Positions 35,201 to 45,689 of a stretch of DNA of 64,000 bases are shown in pieces; position 1 is the first letter of the stretch, and each line of letters begins with the position of its first letter. Origin of the DNA: CAIWHR01 sp963708855 (GTDB lineage Bacteria; Pseudomonadota; Gammaproteobacteria; Burkholderiales; Casimicrobiaceae). The notes beneath the pieces were generated by a model. The model ran no database searches and had not been told where the DNA came from. It was given only the letters and a program-made list of their open reading frames with translations. The translations under genes and the position numbers were made by a program. Location: contig CAVPUM010000009.1 in NCBI GenBank assembly GCA_963708855.1, positions 372,001-436,000 on the forward strand, written 5' to 3'.

Positions 35201-35235
35201 GGGACGGGTGCGCGGGCGGGTTAGAATTCGCGGCA

Positions 35236-35241
35236 ATTATA
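35236..35241 (-). promoter_or_regulatory. Likely -10 element of the cysB promoter
   Basis: A perfect TATAAT on the minus strand, 36 bases upstream of the chosen TTG start. No good -35 is present at 17 bases, so an activator or extended element may be involved. Confidence 0.4.
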
Positions 35242-35290
35242 GAGCCGCGCCGCGGTCCGCCCCGGCGAACCGCGGCTTGCGGCGTCCATC

Positions 35291-35917
35291 ATGGCCCAGT
35301 TCTTCCAGGTGCATCCCGCCAATCCGCAGCCGCGCCTCATCCGGCAGGCGGCGGCGATTCTGCGGACCGGGGGCGTGATCGCCTATCCCACCGATTCGAG
35401 CTATGCGCTCGGCTGCCACATCGGCGACGCGGCCGCCGCCAGGCGCATCCGCCAGATTCGCGGCGTCGACGACGGACACCACCTCACGCTCGTGCTGCGC
35501 GATCTCTCGGAGATCGGCCATTTCGCCAAGCTCGACAACCGGCAGTTCCGGATCGTCCGGCAGGGCACGCCGGGCACCTACACGTTCCTGCTGCCGGCGA
35601 CGCGCGAGGTGCCGCGGCGGCTGCAGCACCCGAAGCGCAGCACGGTCGGGGTGCGGGTGCCGGATCACGCCGTCGTGCAGGCGCTGCTCGCGGAGCTGGG
35701 CGAGCCGATCCTGTCGTCCACGCTGATCCTTCCGGGCGCCGTCGAGCCGCTCAACGACGCCGAGGCGATCCAGGACGCGCTGGGCCGGGTGCTCGATCTC
35801 ATCATCGACGCCGGGGCCTGCACGGCGGCGCCCACGACCGTCGTCGATCTCGCGCAGGAGCCGGCGGTCATCGTGCGGCTGGGCGCCGGCGATCCGGCGC
35901 GGCTCGGCCTGGCGTGA
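35291..35917 (+). CDS. yciO: YciO/Sua5-YrdC family protein
   Basis: 208 residues in an uninterrupted frame. The domain core GGVIAYPTDSSYALGCHIGD and the KRSTVGVRVPDH loop belong to the YrdC fold, which makes threonylcarbamoyl-AMP for tRNA t6A. The short form beginning AQFFQVHPANPQPRLIRQAA is characteristic of YciO, a paralogue with weaker or unclear activity and no Sua5 C-terminal domain. Divergent from the cysB-like gene; the two 5' ends are about 90 bases apart. Confidence 0.88.
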   Translation: MAQFFQVHPANPQPRLIRQAAAILRTGGVIAYPTDSSYALGCHIGDAAAARRIRQIRGVDDGHHLTLVLRDLSEIGHFAKLDNRQFRIVRQGTPGTYTFLLPATREVPRRLQHPKRSTVGVRVPDHAVVQALLAELGEPILSSTLILPGAVEPLNDAEAIQDALGRVLDLIIDAGACTAAPTTVVDLAQEPAVIVRLGAGDPARLGLA

Positions 35918-36051
35918 GCGGGGTCGGACGCGCTTCCCGGGTCGAATCGGGCTTTCCGGCGGCGGCAGGCCGGGCCGGAATGCTCGCCGGACGATGCCCC
36001 GGCCCCGGTTGCCGGGCGGACCGGGCCGGACTCGGGTAAAATAGGCGGCCA

Positions 36052-36708
36052 ATGGATTTTTCGGTCGCGACCATCGTGCTCTGGGCGGTGCCGGTGGTCT
36101 TCGCGATCACGTTGCACGAAGCCGCGCATGGCTACGTCGCCAAGCTGTTCGGCGACCAGACGGCCTGGATGCTGGGCCGCGTGACGGCCAATCCGATCAA
36201 GCACATCGATTTCGTGGGGACGATTCTGGTTCCGGGGATGCTGCTGCTGCTCGCCAAGTTCGGCAGCCCGGCATTCATCTTCGGCTGGGCGAAGCCGGTG
36301 CCCGTGAATTTCGGCAACCTGCGCAACCCGAAGCGCGACATGTTCTGGGTCGCCGGCGCGGGCCCGGCCGCCAATTTCGCGATGGCCATCGCCTGGGGAT
36401 TCCTGTTCAAGGCGGCCGCGCCGGGCGGCCTTCTCGCCAGCGACGGCCTGATGGAGATGGCGCGTCGCGGGCATAAAGGTCAATCTGATGCTGATGGCAT
36501 TGAACCTGCTTGCCGATTCTTCCGCTCGACGGCGGCCGCATCGCGGTCAGCCTGCTGCCGCACTCGATCGCCTCGAGCTACGCGCGGCTGGAGCCCTACG
36601 GCTTCATGATCGTCATCGTGCTGCTGGCGACCGGGATTCTGATGTATCTGATGCAGCCGATACTCCGGGTCGCCGAGATGCGTTCTCGGCGCGATACTCG
36701 GCCTGTGA
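36052..36708 (+). CDS. Site-2-protease-like membrane metallopeptidase (M50), frame breaks
   Basis: About 218 residues after correction. The zinc motif HEAAH is in VVFAITLHEAAHGYVAKLFG, and the second metal site is NLLPILPLDGGRI after a break near 36509. Membrane helices surround both. Breaks near 36469-36471, 36509-36511 and 36681; corrected end RVAEMVLGAILGL. A rhomboid-free intramembrane peptidase of the short bacterial group, substrate unknown. It sits directly before trpS, as in many betaproteobacteria. Confidence 0.85.
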
Positions 36709-36728
36709 CCCGCGCCGACCCCGTGGCG

Positions 36729-37939
36729 ATGAGCATGTTCGTCGATCGCGTCCTTTCGGGCATGCGCCCCACCGGCCGGCTGCACATCGGCCATTACCAC
36801 GGCGCGCTCAAGAACTGGGTCAAGCTGCAGGAGGAGTACGAGTGCCTGTACTTCGCCGCGGACTGGCACGCGCTGACGACGCACTACGACAGCACCGAGA
36901 TCGATCTCCGAGACCGTCTGGGAGATGTTCGTCGACTGGCTCGCCGCCGGCATCAACCCGTCGCGGGCCACGATCTTCATCCAGTCGCGCGTGCCCGAGC
37001 ACGCCGAGCTCACGCTGCTGCTCGGCATGATCACGCCGGTCGGCTGGCTCGAGCGCGTGCCGACCTACAAGGACCAGCAGCAGAAGCTCGCCGACCGCGA
37101 CCTGTCCAACTACGGGTTCCTCGGCTACCCGGTGATGCAGGGCGCCGACATCCTGATCTACCGCGCGAACATGGTGCCGGTGGGCGAGGACCAGGTGTCG
37201 CACATCGAGCTCGTGCGCGAGCTCGCGCGCCGCTTCAACTTCATCTACGGCCGCGAGGCGGGATTCGAGGACAAGGCCAAGGCGGCGGTCAAGAAGCTCG
37301 GCGCGAAGAAGGCGCGCCGCTACGGCGAGTTGCGCACGGCGTTCCAGGAAAAGGGCGACGACGCCGCGCTCGAGGCGGCGAAGGACCTGCTGAACGAGAC
37401 GCAGAACCTCTCGCTCGGCGACCGCGAGCGGCTGTTCGGCTATCTCGAAGGGGCCCGGCGCGTGATCCTGCCCGAGCCGGATCCGCTGCTGACCGCGACG
37501 CCGAAGGTGCCGGGTCTCGACGGCCAGAAGATGTCGAAGTCGCATCGGCAACGCGATCCTGATGCGCGAGGAGCCCGCGGAGGTCACGAAGAAGATCCGC
37601 ACGATGCAGACCGATCCGGCGCGGGTGCGCCGCTCCGACAAGGGCGATCCGAGCCGCTGCCCGGTGTGGCCGCTGCACGAGATCTACTCGGATGCCGCCA
37701 CCCGCGACTGGGTGGTCAAGGGCTGCACGACGGCGGGCATCGGCTGCCTCGACTGCAAGCAGCCGGTGATCGACGCGATCATCCGGGAGCAGGAGCCGAT
37801 CCGCGAGCGCGCGCAGCGCTATCTCGACGATCCGCAGCTCGTGCGCAACATCGTCGCCGACGGCTGCGAGCGCGCGCGCAAGCTGGCCGAGGAGACGATG
37901 CGCGACGTCCGCGGCGCGATGGGACTCGATTACACATGA
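36729..37939 (+). CDS. trpS: Tryptophanyl-tRNA synthetase, two frame breaks
   Basis: About 400 residues. Starts at ATG 36729 or 36735 (MFVDRVLSGMRPTGRLHIGH). HIGH motif HIGHYHG and KMSKS as GQKMSKSH are both visible; NYGFLGYPVMQGADILIYR is the tryptophan pocket. Breaks at 36907-36908 and 37546 each match one extra C before G. The long C-terminal region with CPVWPLHEIYSD and CDLDC-like cysteine pair GIGCLDCKQP belongs to the longer synthetase group of betaproteobacteria. Charges tRNA-Trp. ATGA at the end overlaps the following start. Confidence 0.92.
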
Positions 37940-38800
37940 ATGCCGGTTTTCGCAACGAGGCCGCGTCGTGAGCGCGCCGGGCCCGTCGACCTCGTCGCGC
38001 AGGGCGGCGGAGCCGTGGCCAAGGTCTACGGCGAGCCGATGCTCGAGCTGCCGCACGACCTCTACATTCCGCCGGAGGCGCTCGAGATCTTCCTCGACAC
38101 GTTCGAGGGCCCGCTCGACCTGCTGCTCTACCTGATCCGCAAGCAGAACATCAACGTGCTCGAGATCCCGATGGCGGAGCTCACGCGGCAGTATCTGGGC
38201 TACGTCGAGATGATGCGGCGGACCCAGCTCGAGCTCGCCGCCGAGTACCTGCTGATGGCCGCCGTCCTGATCGAGATCAAGTCGCGGCTGCTGCTGCCGA
38301 AGCCCCCGGCGCCGCCCGGCGCCGAGCCGGAAGATCCACGCGCCGAGCTGGTCCGCCGCCTGCTCGAGTACGAGCGGATGAAAAAGGCCGCGCGCGAGAT
38401 CGACGCGCTGCCGCTCGCCGACCGGGATTTCGCGCTGGTGCGGGTCTGGTTCGACCGCGCCGCCTCGGCACGCCTGCCGGACGTCTGCCCCGAGGATCTG
38501 CGCGCCGCCTGGGCGGGACTCCTTGCGCGGGCGCGCATCAACCGGCATCATCTCGTCAGCCGCGAGCGGCTCTCGGTGCGGGCGGAGATGAGCCGCATCC
38601 TGAAGGCGCTGGAGCCCGCGCGCTTCGCCGAGTTCACGACGCTGTTTGCGCAGCACGCGGACGTGCCGCACCTCATCGTGACGTTTCTCGCGCTGCTCGA
38701 GCTCGCGCGGGAGCAGCTCGTGACGATCGCGCAGGCGGAGCCGTACGCGCCGATCTACGCGCAGCTGACCGGCGGCCCGGCCTTCGCGCTGGCATCCTGA
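37940..38800 (+). CDS. scpA: Segregation and condensation protein A
   Basis: 286 residues. Kleisin N-terminus FEGPLDLLLYLIRKQNINVL and LAAEYLLMAAVLIEIKSRLL, then a winged-helix C-terminus. The start is uncertain: ATG 37940 is in frame, but the first 30 codons look unlike protein and an ATG at 37936 overlaps the trpS stop in another frame, so an indel may hide the real N-terminus. ScpA bridges the SMC heads with ScpB for chromosome organisation. Confidence 0.9.
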   Translation: MPVFATRPRRERAGPVDLVAQGGGAVAKVYGEPMLELPHDLYIPPEALEIFLDTFEGPLDLLLYLIRKQNINVLEIPMAELTRQYLGYVEMMRRTQLELAAEYLLMAAVLIEIKSRLLLPKPPAPPGAEPEDPRAELVRRLLEYERMKKAAREIDALPLADRDFALVRVWFDRAASARLPDVCPEDLRAAWAGLLARARINRHHLVSRERLSVRAEMSRILKALEPARFAEFTTLFAQHADVPHLIVTFLALLELAREQLVTIAQAEPYAPIYAQLTGGPAFALAS

Positions 38801-38826
38801 CCCGAACCTGACACCACGGTTTCACG

Positions 38827-39518
38827 ATGGACGACTTGCAGCAGAAGAGGAACATCGTCGAGGCGGCGCTGCTCGCGGCCGGGGAACCGGTCGCGGCGGG
38901 GACGCTCGCGAAGCTGTTCGATCCCGCGCTCGATACCGGAGACGGTGCACGAGCTGCTGGACGAGCTCGCCCGAAGCTGGACGGGAAGGAGCGTCGAGCT
39001 CGTGCAGGTCGCAACCGGGCTGGCGGTTCCAGTGCAAGCCCGCCGTCCAGTCCTACCTCGACCGGCTCGCGCCGGAGAAGCCGCCGCGCTACTCGCGCGC
39101 GGTGATGGAAACGCTGGCGATCATCGCCTATCAGCAACCCGTGACCCGCGGCGACATCGAAGCCATCCGCGGCGTCGCCGTGTCCACCAACATCGTCAAG
39201 ACGCTGGAGGACCGCCAATGGGTCGAAGTGGTCGGCCACCGCGAGACGCCGGGCCGCCCGGCGCTCTACGCGACCACCAAGACCTTCCTCGACGATCTCG
39301 GCCTCTCCGCTTTGTCGGAGCTGCCCTCGCTGGCCGAGCTCGACGCTTCCCACCTGCTGGAGAACCCCGATGCAACCACCCAAGCCGCCGAAGCGCAACT
39401 CGCGCTCGCGATCCCGATCGTGGCACCGCCCGCCGACCGGCCCGATGCACCAGCCGAGCCTGGCGCTGCAGCAGATCACGGAGAGCATGACGCCCCCGCG
39501 TCACCGCTCCTCCACTGA
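38827..39518 (+). CDS. scpB: Segregation and condensation protein B, two frame breaks
   Basis: About 230 residues. Pieces QQKRNIVEAALLAAGEPVAA, HELLDELARSWTGRSVELVQ, and METLAIIAYQQPVTRGDIEA then IRGVAVSTNIVKTLEDRQWV follow one another after one extra base at 38936-38937 and another at 39017-39019. Two winged-helix domains, then a disordered acidic and proline-rich tail that overlaps the start of rluB by 32 bases. Partner of ScpA in the SMC complex. Confidence 0.9.
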
Positions 39519-41221
39519 CGACATCTTCAACGAGCCGCAGCGCCTGCACAAAGTGCTGGCGTCGTGCGGTTTCGGCTCGCGCCGCGCGATGGAGGAAATG
39601 ATCCTCGCCGGTCGCATCACGGTGAACCGCGAGCCCGCCGACGTCGGCCAGAAGGTCGGCCCGGGCGACGAGGTGCGGATCAACGGCGAGCTCGTGAAGG
39701 TGCGCTTCGCCGAGCCGCGCACGCGGATCCTGATGTATCACAAGACCGCCGGCGAGATCGTCACCCGCGACGATCCCGAGGGCCGGCCGACGGTGTTCGA
39801 AAAGCTGCCGAACATCGGCCACGGCAAGTGGATCGCGATCGGACGCCTCGACTTCAACACCGAGGGGCTGCTGCTGTTCACGAATTCCGGCGATCTCGCG
39901 AACAAGATGATGCATCCGCGCTACGAGGTCGAGCGCGAGTACGCGGTCCGCGTGATGGGTCTCGTGACGCCCGAGCAGCAGCAGGCGCTGCTGACAGGCA
40001 TCGAGCTCGAGGACGGGCCGGGAAAGGTCGAGAAGATCGACGACGGCGGCGGCGAGGGCTCCAACCACTGGTATCACGTGGTGCTGAAGGAAGGTCGCAA
40101 TCGCGAGGTGCGGCGGCTGTTCGAGGCGCTCGGCCTCACGGTGAGCCGCCTCATTCGCACGCGGTACGGACCCGTGGCGATGCCGTCGCGCGTGAAGCGC
40201 GGACAGGTGCTCGAACTGACGCCGGACGAGGTCGGGTGCCGTGCTGGTGGCGGCCGGCATGCGGTTCACCGGTCCCTCGCCGCAGAAGCAGGGGCAGGGT
40301 GGGCGCGTTCACGGGCAGGGCGGGCGCGGGCCGGGCAAGGGTCCGCGACCACCGGGTCAGGGGCAGCGCCAGGGCGACGGTTCGAGACGCGAGCCCGGTG
40401 TGCCGGCAGAGTTGTCGGCGGACCCCGATTCGTCCGCCGATTTCGAAGGGATCGAACCGGGCAACAGCGTGCATGGGTTGCCCACGCACGGCAATACACC
40501 CGTCGGCAAGTTTTTCAGCAAGACCCACGGCAAGCCGCACGGACGGCCGCCGGGGCAGGGCGGCCCACGGCGCGGCGGCCCTGGTCAGGGGCACGGCGCG
40601 CGCCCGTTCGGACAACATGGACGGCCGCAAGGCGGCAAACCCCGGCACGCCGACGCGCGGGGCGGATCTGGTTCGGCCTCGCCCTATGTGATGACGACGC
40701 TCACGGTTCCGGGTGCCGTACCTGAGGGTCTGCCGGGAACGGCAGCCCCGCGACCGCAGGGAGCGGGTCGCGGCCAGGGACCCAATGGGCCAGTCCGTGG
40801 CAATGGACCCCACGGGCCGGGTCGCGGGCACGGACCCGGCGGACCGGGTCGGGGCAAGGGACCCGGCGCACCAGGCAGCGCCAGCGGGCCCAACGGCCCG
40901 GTCGGAGGTCAGGGCAAGAAGCGGGGCCGCGGCAATCGCAATCGGCGCGGACCGAATTCCGAAGCGCTGCCGGGGAACAGTGCGCCGCGAGTGGAGCGGC
41001 CGGCGGACATCGAAGACGATATCGGCAATCGCCAGCCGCGTACGCCGAGGAGCGACCCGACGCCGCGCCTCGATGCGCCGCGCGTCGCGGTTCCTGCCAG
41101 CGTCGACGATGACCTCGGCAATCGCAAGGCACGCGAACCGAAACTCGAATCGAACGCGGGCAACGAGGCCCCGCGCGCTGTCCGGCCGGTCATCGTCGAC
41201 GACGACATCGGCAACCGCTGA
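39487..41221 (+). CDS. rluB: 23S rRNA pseudouridine synthase RluB with very long basic tail
   Basis: About 578 residues. S4 domain QRLHKVLASCGFGSRRAMEE, catalytic RLDFNTEGLLLFTNSGDLAN and the C-terminal GRNREVRRLFEALGLTVSRL are classic RsuA/RluB. One extra base at 40234-40236 separates this from a 320-residue tail made of Gly, Pro, Arg, Gln and His, which ends in three spaced DDxGNR units. RluB makes pseudouridine 2605 in 23S rRNA; the tail probably binds RNA without fixed structure. Follows scpB as usual. Confidence 0.9.
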
Positions 41222-41279
41222 TCGCGGGGACGGCGCCGGACACGTATGTCCGCACGCGCGGGCATGCCGTGCGCGGGCT

Positions 41280-42077
41280 TCACTCGCGCCCGAAGCGCGG
41301 CGGCCGTTTGGCGAGGAATGCCGTCACGCCTTCGGCGAAATCGGCCGTCGCCGTGCAGGCGCCGAAACTCGCGGTCTCGGCCTGCAGCTGCTCCGACAGC
41401 GTGCGCGCCATCGACTCGCGCACGAGACGCTTGGCGTTGCGCGTGGCGAGGACCGGTCCGGCGGCCAAGGTGCGGACCAGCGCATCGGCAGCGGCGTCCA
41501 GTTCGGCGGCGGGCACGACGCGATTGACGATGCCGAGCGCGAGCGCTTCGGCCGCCCCGAAGCGCTCGCCCAGCAGAAAGATCTCCATTGCGCGGCGCAT
41601 GCCCACGAGGCGCGGCAGGGACCACGACCCGCCGCCGTCCGGCGTCAATCCTATCTGACGATACGCGGACGCGAAGTAGGCGTCGTCTGCGGCGACCACG
41701 AGGTCGCAGGCATTCATCAGCGACAAACCGAAGCCGGCGACGGCACCCTGGACGCAGCCGACGACCGGGTGCGGCATCCGGTGCAGATTCTCTATCGCGG
41801 CATGCAAGCGCTCGACCATGCGTTCGAATGCCGCGCGGCGCGGCGCGGGCGGTTCGCCGAGGCGGGCGGCGAAAGTCCGGATGTCGCCGCCGGCCATGAA
41901 ATGCCGGCCGGCGCCGCGCAACACGACCACACGCAGGCGGTCGTCAGCCGCGAGGGCCGTGGTGTGGGTGACCAGCGCGTCGATCATCGGCTGATCGAGC
42001 GTGTTGAGAGCATCCGGACGATTGAGCGTCAGCGTCGCCACGGAACCGTCGCGGGCGAGCAGTACGGTGTCGTTCAT
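41280..42077 (-). CDS. Enoyl-CoA hydratase/isomerase family protein
   Basis: 265 residues from ATG 42077. Oxyanion-hole motif is GAGRHFMAGGDIRTFAARL, with the second glycine loop in CVQGAVAGFGLSLMNACDL. The catalytic region reads AYRQIGLTPDGGGSWSLPRL; the acidic pair expected of true hydratases is partly replaced (Asp in TPDGGGSW), so isomerase or other crotonase activity is possible. Uninterrupted frame. No beta-oxidation partners adjacent. Confidence 0.9.
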   Translation of the reverse strand: MNDTVLLARDGSVATLTLNRPDALNTLDQPMIDALVTHTTALAADDRLRVVVLRGAGRHFMAGGDIRTFAARLGEPPAPRRAAFERMVERLHAAIENLHRMPHPVVGCVQGAVAGFGLSLMNACDLVVAADDAYFASAYRQIGLTPDGGGSWSLPRLVGMRRAMEIFLLGERFGAAEALALGIVNRVVPAAELDAAADALVRTLAAGPVLATRNAKRLVRESMARTLSEQLQAETASFGACTATADFAEGVTAFLAKRPPRFGRE

Positions 42078-42180
42078 CGGATGCTGACGAAAGATCGGAC
42101 GCGGATGTGCCCCCTGGGGGCCGCGTGCGCGCGCCGCAGGGGAATTGCGCGACAAGGTGCCAATGTTAGCACGCGTTTTC

Positions 42181-43400
42181 TTACGCAGGCTCCGCGCGCC
42201 GGTCGTTCGCGGACGGCGGATTCCGGAACGGGCTCGCCGCCTCGAGCTCGTGGACGGCGTGCGCGACGTCGACGCGTTCGCGCGCACAGAACGCGGCGAT
42301 CGCGCGCGCGAATTCGGCATTCGCGATCGCATGCGCCGACCAGGTCGGCACGGGGACGAGGCCGCGGGCGAGCTTGTGCACGCCCTGTGCCCCGCCTTCG
42401 AAGCGCGCGATCTTCCGTTCTATGCAGAAGTCGATCGCCTGGTAGTAGCAGGCTTCGAAATGCAGGCCGGACAGGTGCTCGGTGGTCCCCCAGTACCGAC
42501 CCCAGAGCGTGTCCCGGTCGAAGATGTCGAGCGCGGCGCAGACCGCCGCGGCGCCGCGGTGACCGAGTGCCAGCATGACGTTGCCGGGCATCGCGGCGCC
42601 GATGCGCTCGAAGAACGCAAGGTTCAGGTACGGCGTCGAATGGTGGTCGCGGTACGTGTTTTCGTAGCAGCGATGGAAGAACGCCCAGTCCGCGGCGGTG
42701 ATCTCGGTGCCGACCTTGCGCGTGAACGCGATGCCGGCGGCGGCAACCCTGCGCCGTTCCTGCTTCACCTTCTTGCGCTTGTCGTGGTTGAACGTCGCGA
42801 GGAAATCGGCGAAGTCGCGATAGCCCGGATTCTCCCAGCGGAACTGTACGCCGTGCCGGACGACCATGCCGGCCGCTTCGCACGCCCGGGCCTCGGCCGC
42901 GGTGGGAAACAGGACATGCAACGACGAGAACCGTGGTTCGCCGCCGCCCGGCGCCGGCTGCAGGCGTCGGAGCGCGGCCTGAAGCAGTGCGGCGACCGCC
43001 GCATCCTCGGCGGCGAACAGCCGATGCCCTGGCGCCGGGGTAAACGGGATCGCGGCCACCAGCTTCGGATAGTAGCGGTGCCCGTGACGGCGGTACGCAT
43101 CGGCCCACGCCCAGTCGAACACGTACTCGCCGTACGAATGCGCCTTGGCGTAGAGCGGCATTGCCCCGACGAGCGTGTCGGCGCGCCAGGCGGTCAGATA
43201 GCATGGCGACCAGCCCGAGGCTCTGCACGGCGCAGCCGGTATCGTGCAACGCGCGAAGGAACGCGTGCGAGACGAGCGGCTTCCCGCCGGCCAGCGGCGT
43301 CCCAGACGGAGGCGGCGATCGACGCGATGCCGACGTCGTCGCGAATGGTCAACGCGGTGGCGGGAGTCGTGCCGGAAACGGTGGGACGGTCGGCATCCAT
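42181..43400 (-). CDS. DUF482 GNAT-like acyltransferase, two frame breaks
   Basis: About 405 residues from ATG 43400 (ATG 43424 also possible). N-terminal ALTIRDDVGIASIAASVWDA, then after corrections at 43296 and 43213-43215 FLRALHDTGCAV and LGWSPCYLTAWRADTLVGAM, then one clean frame containing GEYVFDWAWADAYRRHG and YYPKLVAAIPFTPAPGHRLF. The family (often called peptidogalycan biosynthesis or FemAB-like GNAT) has two acyltransferase folds; substrate unknown. Faces nadE divergently. Confidence 0.87.
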
Positions 43401-43533
43401 GCAGGCGTGAATTCTCGCGTGCATGGGCCGCGGCGGCAAGGACGGTGTCGCGAATGCGAGCGCCGGAGCGCGGGCGGCCCGACGGAGCGCACGCCGTGCG
43501 TGCTAGTATTTTCGCCGTGCACACAGGCCGGCC

Positions 43534-45148
43534 ATGCAGATCGCGATCGCGCAACTGAACCAGGTCCTGGGGGATCTTCGCGCCAACGGTGCGGCGATAC
43601 TGGCCGCGACGGCCGAGGCCGAGCGCGCGGGCGCACGACTCGTCGTGACGCCCGAGTTGTCGCTTTGCGGGTATCCGCCCGAAGATCTGCTGTTGCGACC
43701 GGCGTTTCTCGACGCCTGCGCCCGCGAGCTCGGCGCATTGGCCGCCGGCGTGCGGCGCACACCGGTCATCGTCGGATTTCCCGAACGGGAGGGCGGCAGC
43801 TGCTACAACGCGCTCGCGCTGCTTGCCGACGGTCGGGTGCAGCGCGTTTACCGCAAGCAGCAGTTGCCGAACTACACGGTGTTCGACGAGGAGCGCTATT
43901 TCGAGCCGGGCCGCGCCCCGTGCGTCGTCGACGTCGACGGCACGGCGGTCGGGCTCCTGATCTGCGAGGATGTCTGGTACGCCGGCCCGGCGCGGCAGGC
44001 GAAGGACGCGGGCGCGCAGGTGATGGTTGTGGCCAACGGATCGCCGTACCACACGCGGCAGCACGATGCCCGGCAGCGAGCAGGTCGGCGCCCGGGCGCG
44101 CGAGACGGGTCTGCCATTCGTCTATGCCAACCGCGTCGGAGGACAGGACGAGCTGGTGTTCGACGGCGCGTCCTTCGTCATGGATGCGCGGGGGGCCGTC
44201 GTGCAGCAGCTGCCGGGCTGGCACGAAACCGTTGCGCTCGTGACGTTCGACCACGGCGCGCCGAAACCCGTGCGCGGCTCGCTCGATCCGCGGCTGGAGT
44301 GCCACGTCTACGAGGCGCTGGTGATGGGGGTGCGCGATTACGTCACGAAGAACGGGTTCCCCGGCGTGTTGCTGGGCCTGTCCGGCGGAGTGGATTCGGC
44401 GCTCGTGCTTGCCGTCGCCGTCGATGCGCTCGGGCCGGAGCGCGTGCGCGCCGTGATGATGCCGTCGCCGTTCACGCGGGCGATCAGTCTCGAAGATGCG
44501 CGGGCGATGGCCGGGATCGTCGGCGTCCGCTACACCGAGCTTCCCATCGAGCCGATGTTCGAGGCCTTTCGCGACGTGCTGGCCGGCGAGTTCAGGGATC
44601 TCGCTCCCGACGCCGCCGAGGAGAACATCCAGGCGCGCATCCGCGGGACCCTGCTGATGGCGCTGTCCAACAAGTTCGGCTCCATCGTCCTCACGACCGG
44701 CAACAAGTCGGAGATGGCGGTCGGCTACGCCACGCTCTACGGCGACATGGCGGGGGGCTTCGGCGTGCTGAAGGACATCAGCAAGACGCTGGTCTACCGG
44801 CTCTGCGCCTATCGGAATGCGCTGGGCCGCGTCATCCCGGAGCGGATCATCACCCGCGCGCCGTCGGCGGAGCTGCGCCCCGACCAGGTCGACCAGGACA
44901 CGCTGCCGCCCTACGACGCCCTCGACGGTATCCTGGAAGCCTACGTCGAGCAGGACCGGAGCCCGGCCGACATCGTGGCCATGGGCTTCGTGCCCGAGCA
45001 CGTGCGGCGCGTCGTCCGGCTCATCAAGATCAACGAATACAAGCGGCGGCAGGCGGCGGTGGGCATCCGGATCACGCCACGCGGATTCGGCCGGGACTGG
45101 CGCTATCCGATCACGTCGGCGTGGCACGAATGGGAAGACGTCGTGTAA
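43534..45148 (+). CDS. nadE: Glutamine-dependent NAD+ synthetase, one frame break
   Basis: About 538 residues. The glutaminase half has the nitrilase triad: Glu in PELSLCGYPPEDLLLR, Lys in VYRKQQLPNYTVFDE and Cys in LLICEDVWYAGPA. The synthetase half has the ATP-pyrophosphatase loop LGLSGGVDSALVLAV and the TTGNKSEMAVGYATLYGDMA signature. The break at 44069-44071 (CCG to CCCG) separates them only by one base. It amidates deamido-NAD using ammonia from glutamine. Followed by glnB 43 bases later. Confidence 0.93.
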
Positions 45149-45191
45149 GCTACACGGGTCGCCGCGCGATCGGTCCCCGAGCCCCACTACC

Positions 45192-45530
45192 ATGAAAAAA
45201 GTCGAAGCCATCATCAAGCCGTTCAAGCTGGACGAGGTGCGCGAAGCGCTCTCCGAAATGGGAGTGACCGGCCTCACGGTGACGGAAGTGAAGGGTTTCG
45301 GCCGCCAGAAGGGTCACACCGAGCTCTATCGCGGCGCCGAGTATGTCGTCGATTTCCTGCCGAAGGTCAAGCTCGAACTGATCATCGCGGATCGCGACGT
45401 CGAACGGGCCATCGAGGCGATCGTCAAGGCCGCGCGCACCGGCAAGATCGGCGACGGCAAGATCTTCGTGACCGCGGTCGAGCAGGTCGTTCGAATTCGC
45501 ACGGGCGAGAGCGGCGAAGCCGCGGTCTAG
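45192..45530 (+). CDS. glnB: Nitrogen regulatory protein PII
   Basis: 112 residues, full length. IIKPFKLDEVREALSEMGV, T-loop with the uridylylated tyrosine in GHTELYRGAEY, and the signature ARTGKIGDGKIFV are intact. PII senses glutamine, 2-oxoglutarate and ATP and adjusts glutamine synthetase through GlnE (encoded at 55.7-58.4 kb here), ammonium transport and other targets. Placed after nadE rather than with amtB, so called GlnB rather than GlnK, though the two cannot be told apart with certainty. Confidence 0.95.
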   Translation: MKKVEAIIKPFKLDEVREALSEMGVTGLTVTEVKGFGRQKGHTELYRGAEYVVDFLPKVKLELIIADRDVERAIEAIVKAARTGKIGDGKIFVTAVEQVVRIRTGESGEAAV

Positions 45531-45537
45531 GATGAAC

Positions 45538-45577
45538 GGCCCCCACGCTCACTCCGTTCGCTGCCCCGCGAGGGGGC
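45538..45577. repeat. Dispersed Burkholderiales-type intergenic repeat
   Basis: GGCCCCCACGCTCACTCCG followed by TTCGCTGCCCC and AGGGGGC forms a palindromic intergenic element between glnB and mscL. A reverse copy, CGAAGTGAGCGTGGGGGCC, lies at 54357-54375 upstream of waaF, and a weaker CCCCCTGGGGG piece at 42112-42121. I recognise the type as common in betaproteobacterial genomes. Confidence 0.75.
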
Positions 45578-45689
45578 ACACGGTGCCCTTCGGGCGGCCG
45601 TGCGGGCACTGACCGGGTCCGCGGCGGCGGCGCCGGTCGGTCCGGACCGTAGTCTGTGACCGGTCGTCATCATCGAGGGAGAATGCGCC

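Noticed and set aside
21281..45150. Programmed ribosomal frameshifting or mass pseudogenisation
   Set aside because: Breaks occur in many unrelated essential genes, at varied positions and without slippery heptamers or stimulatory structures; systematic sequence error explains them better.
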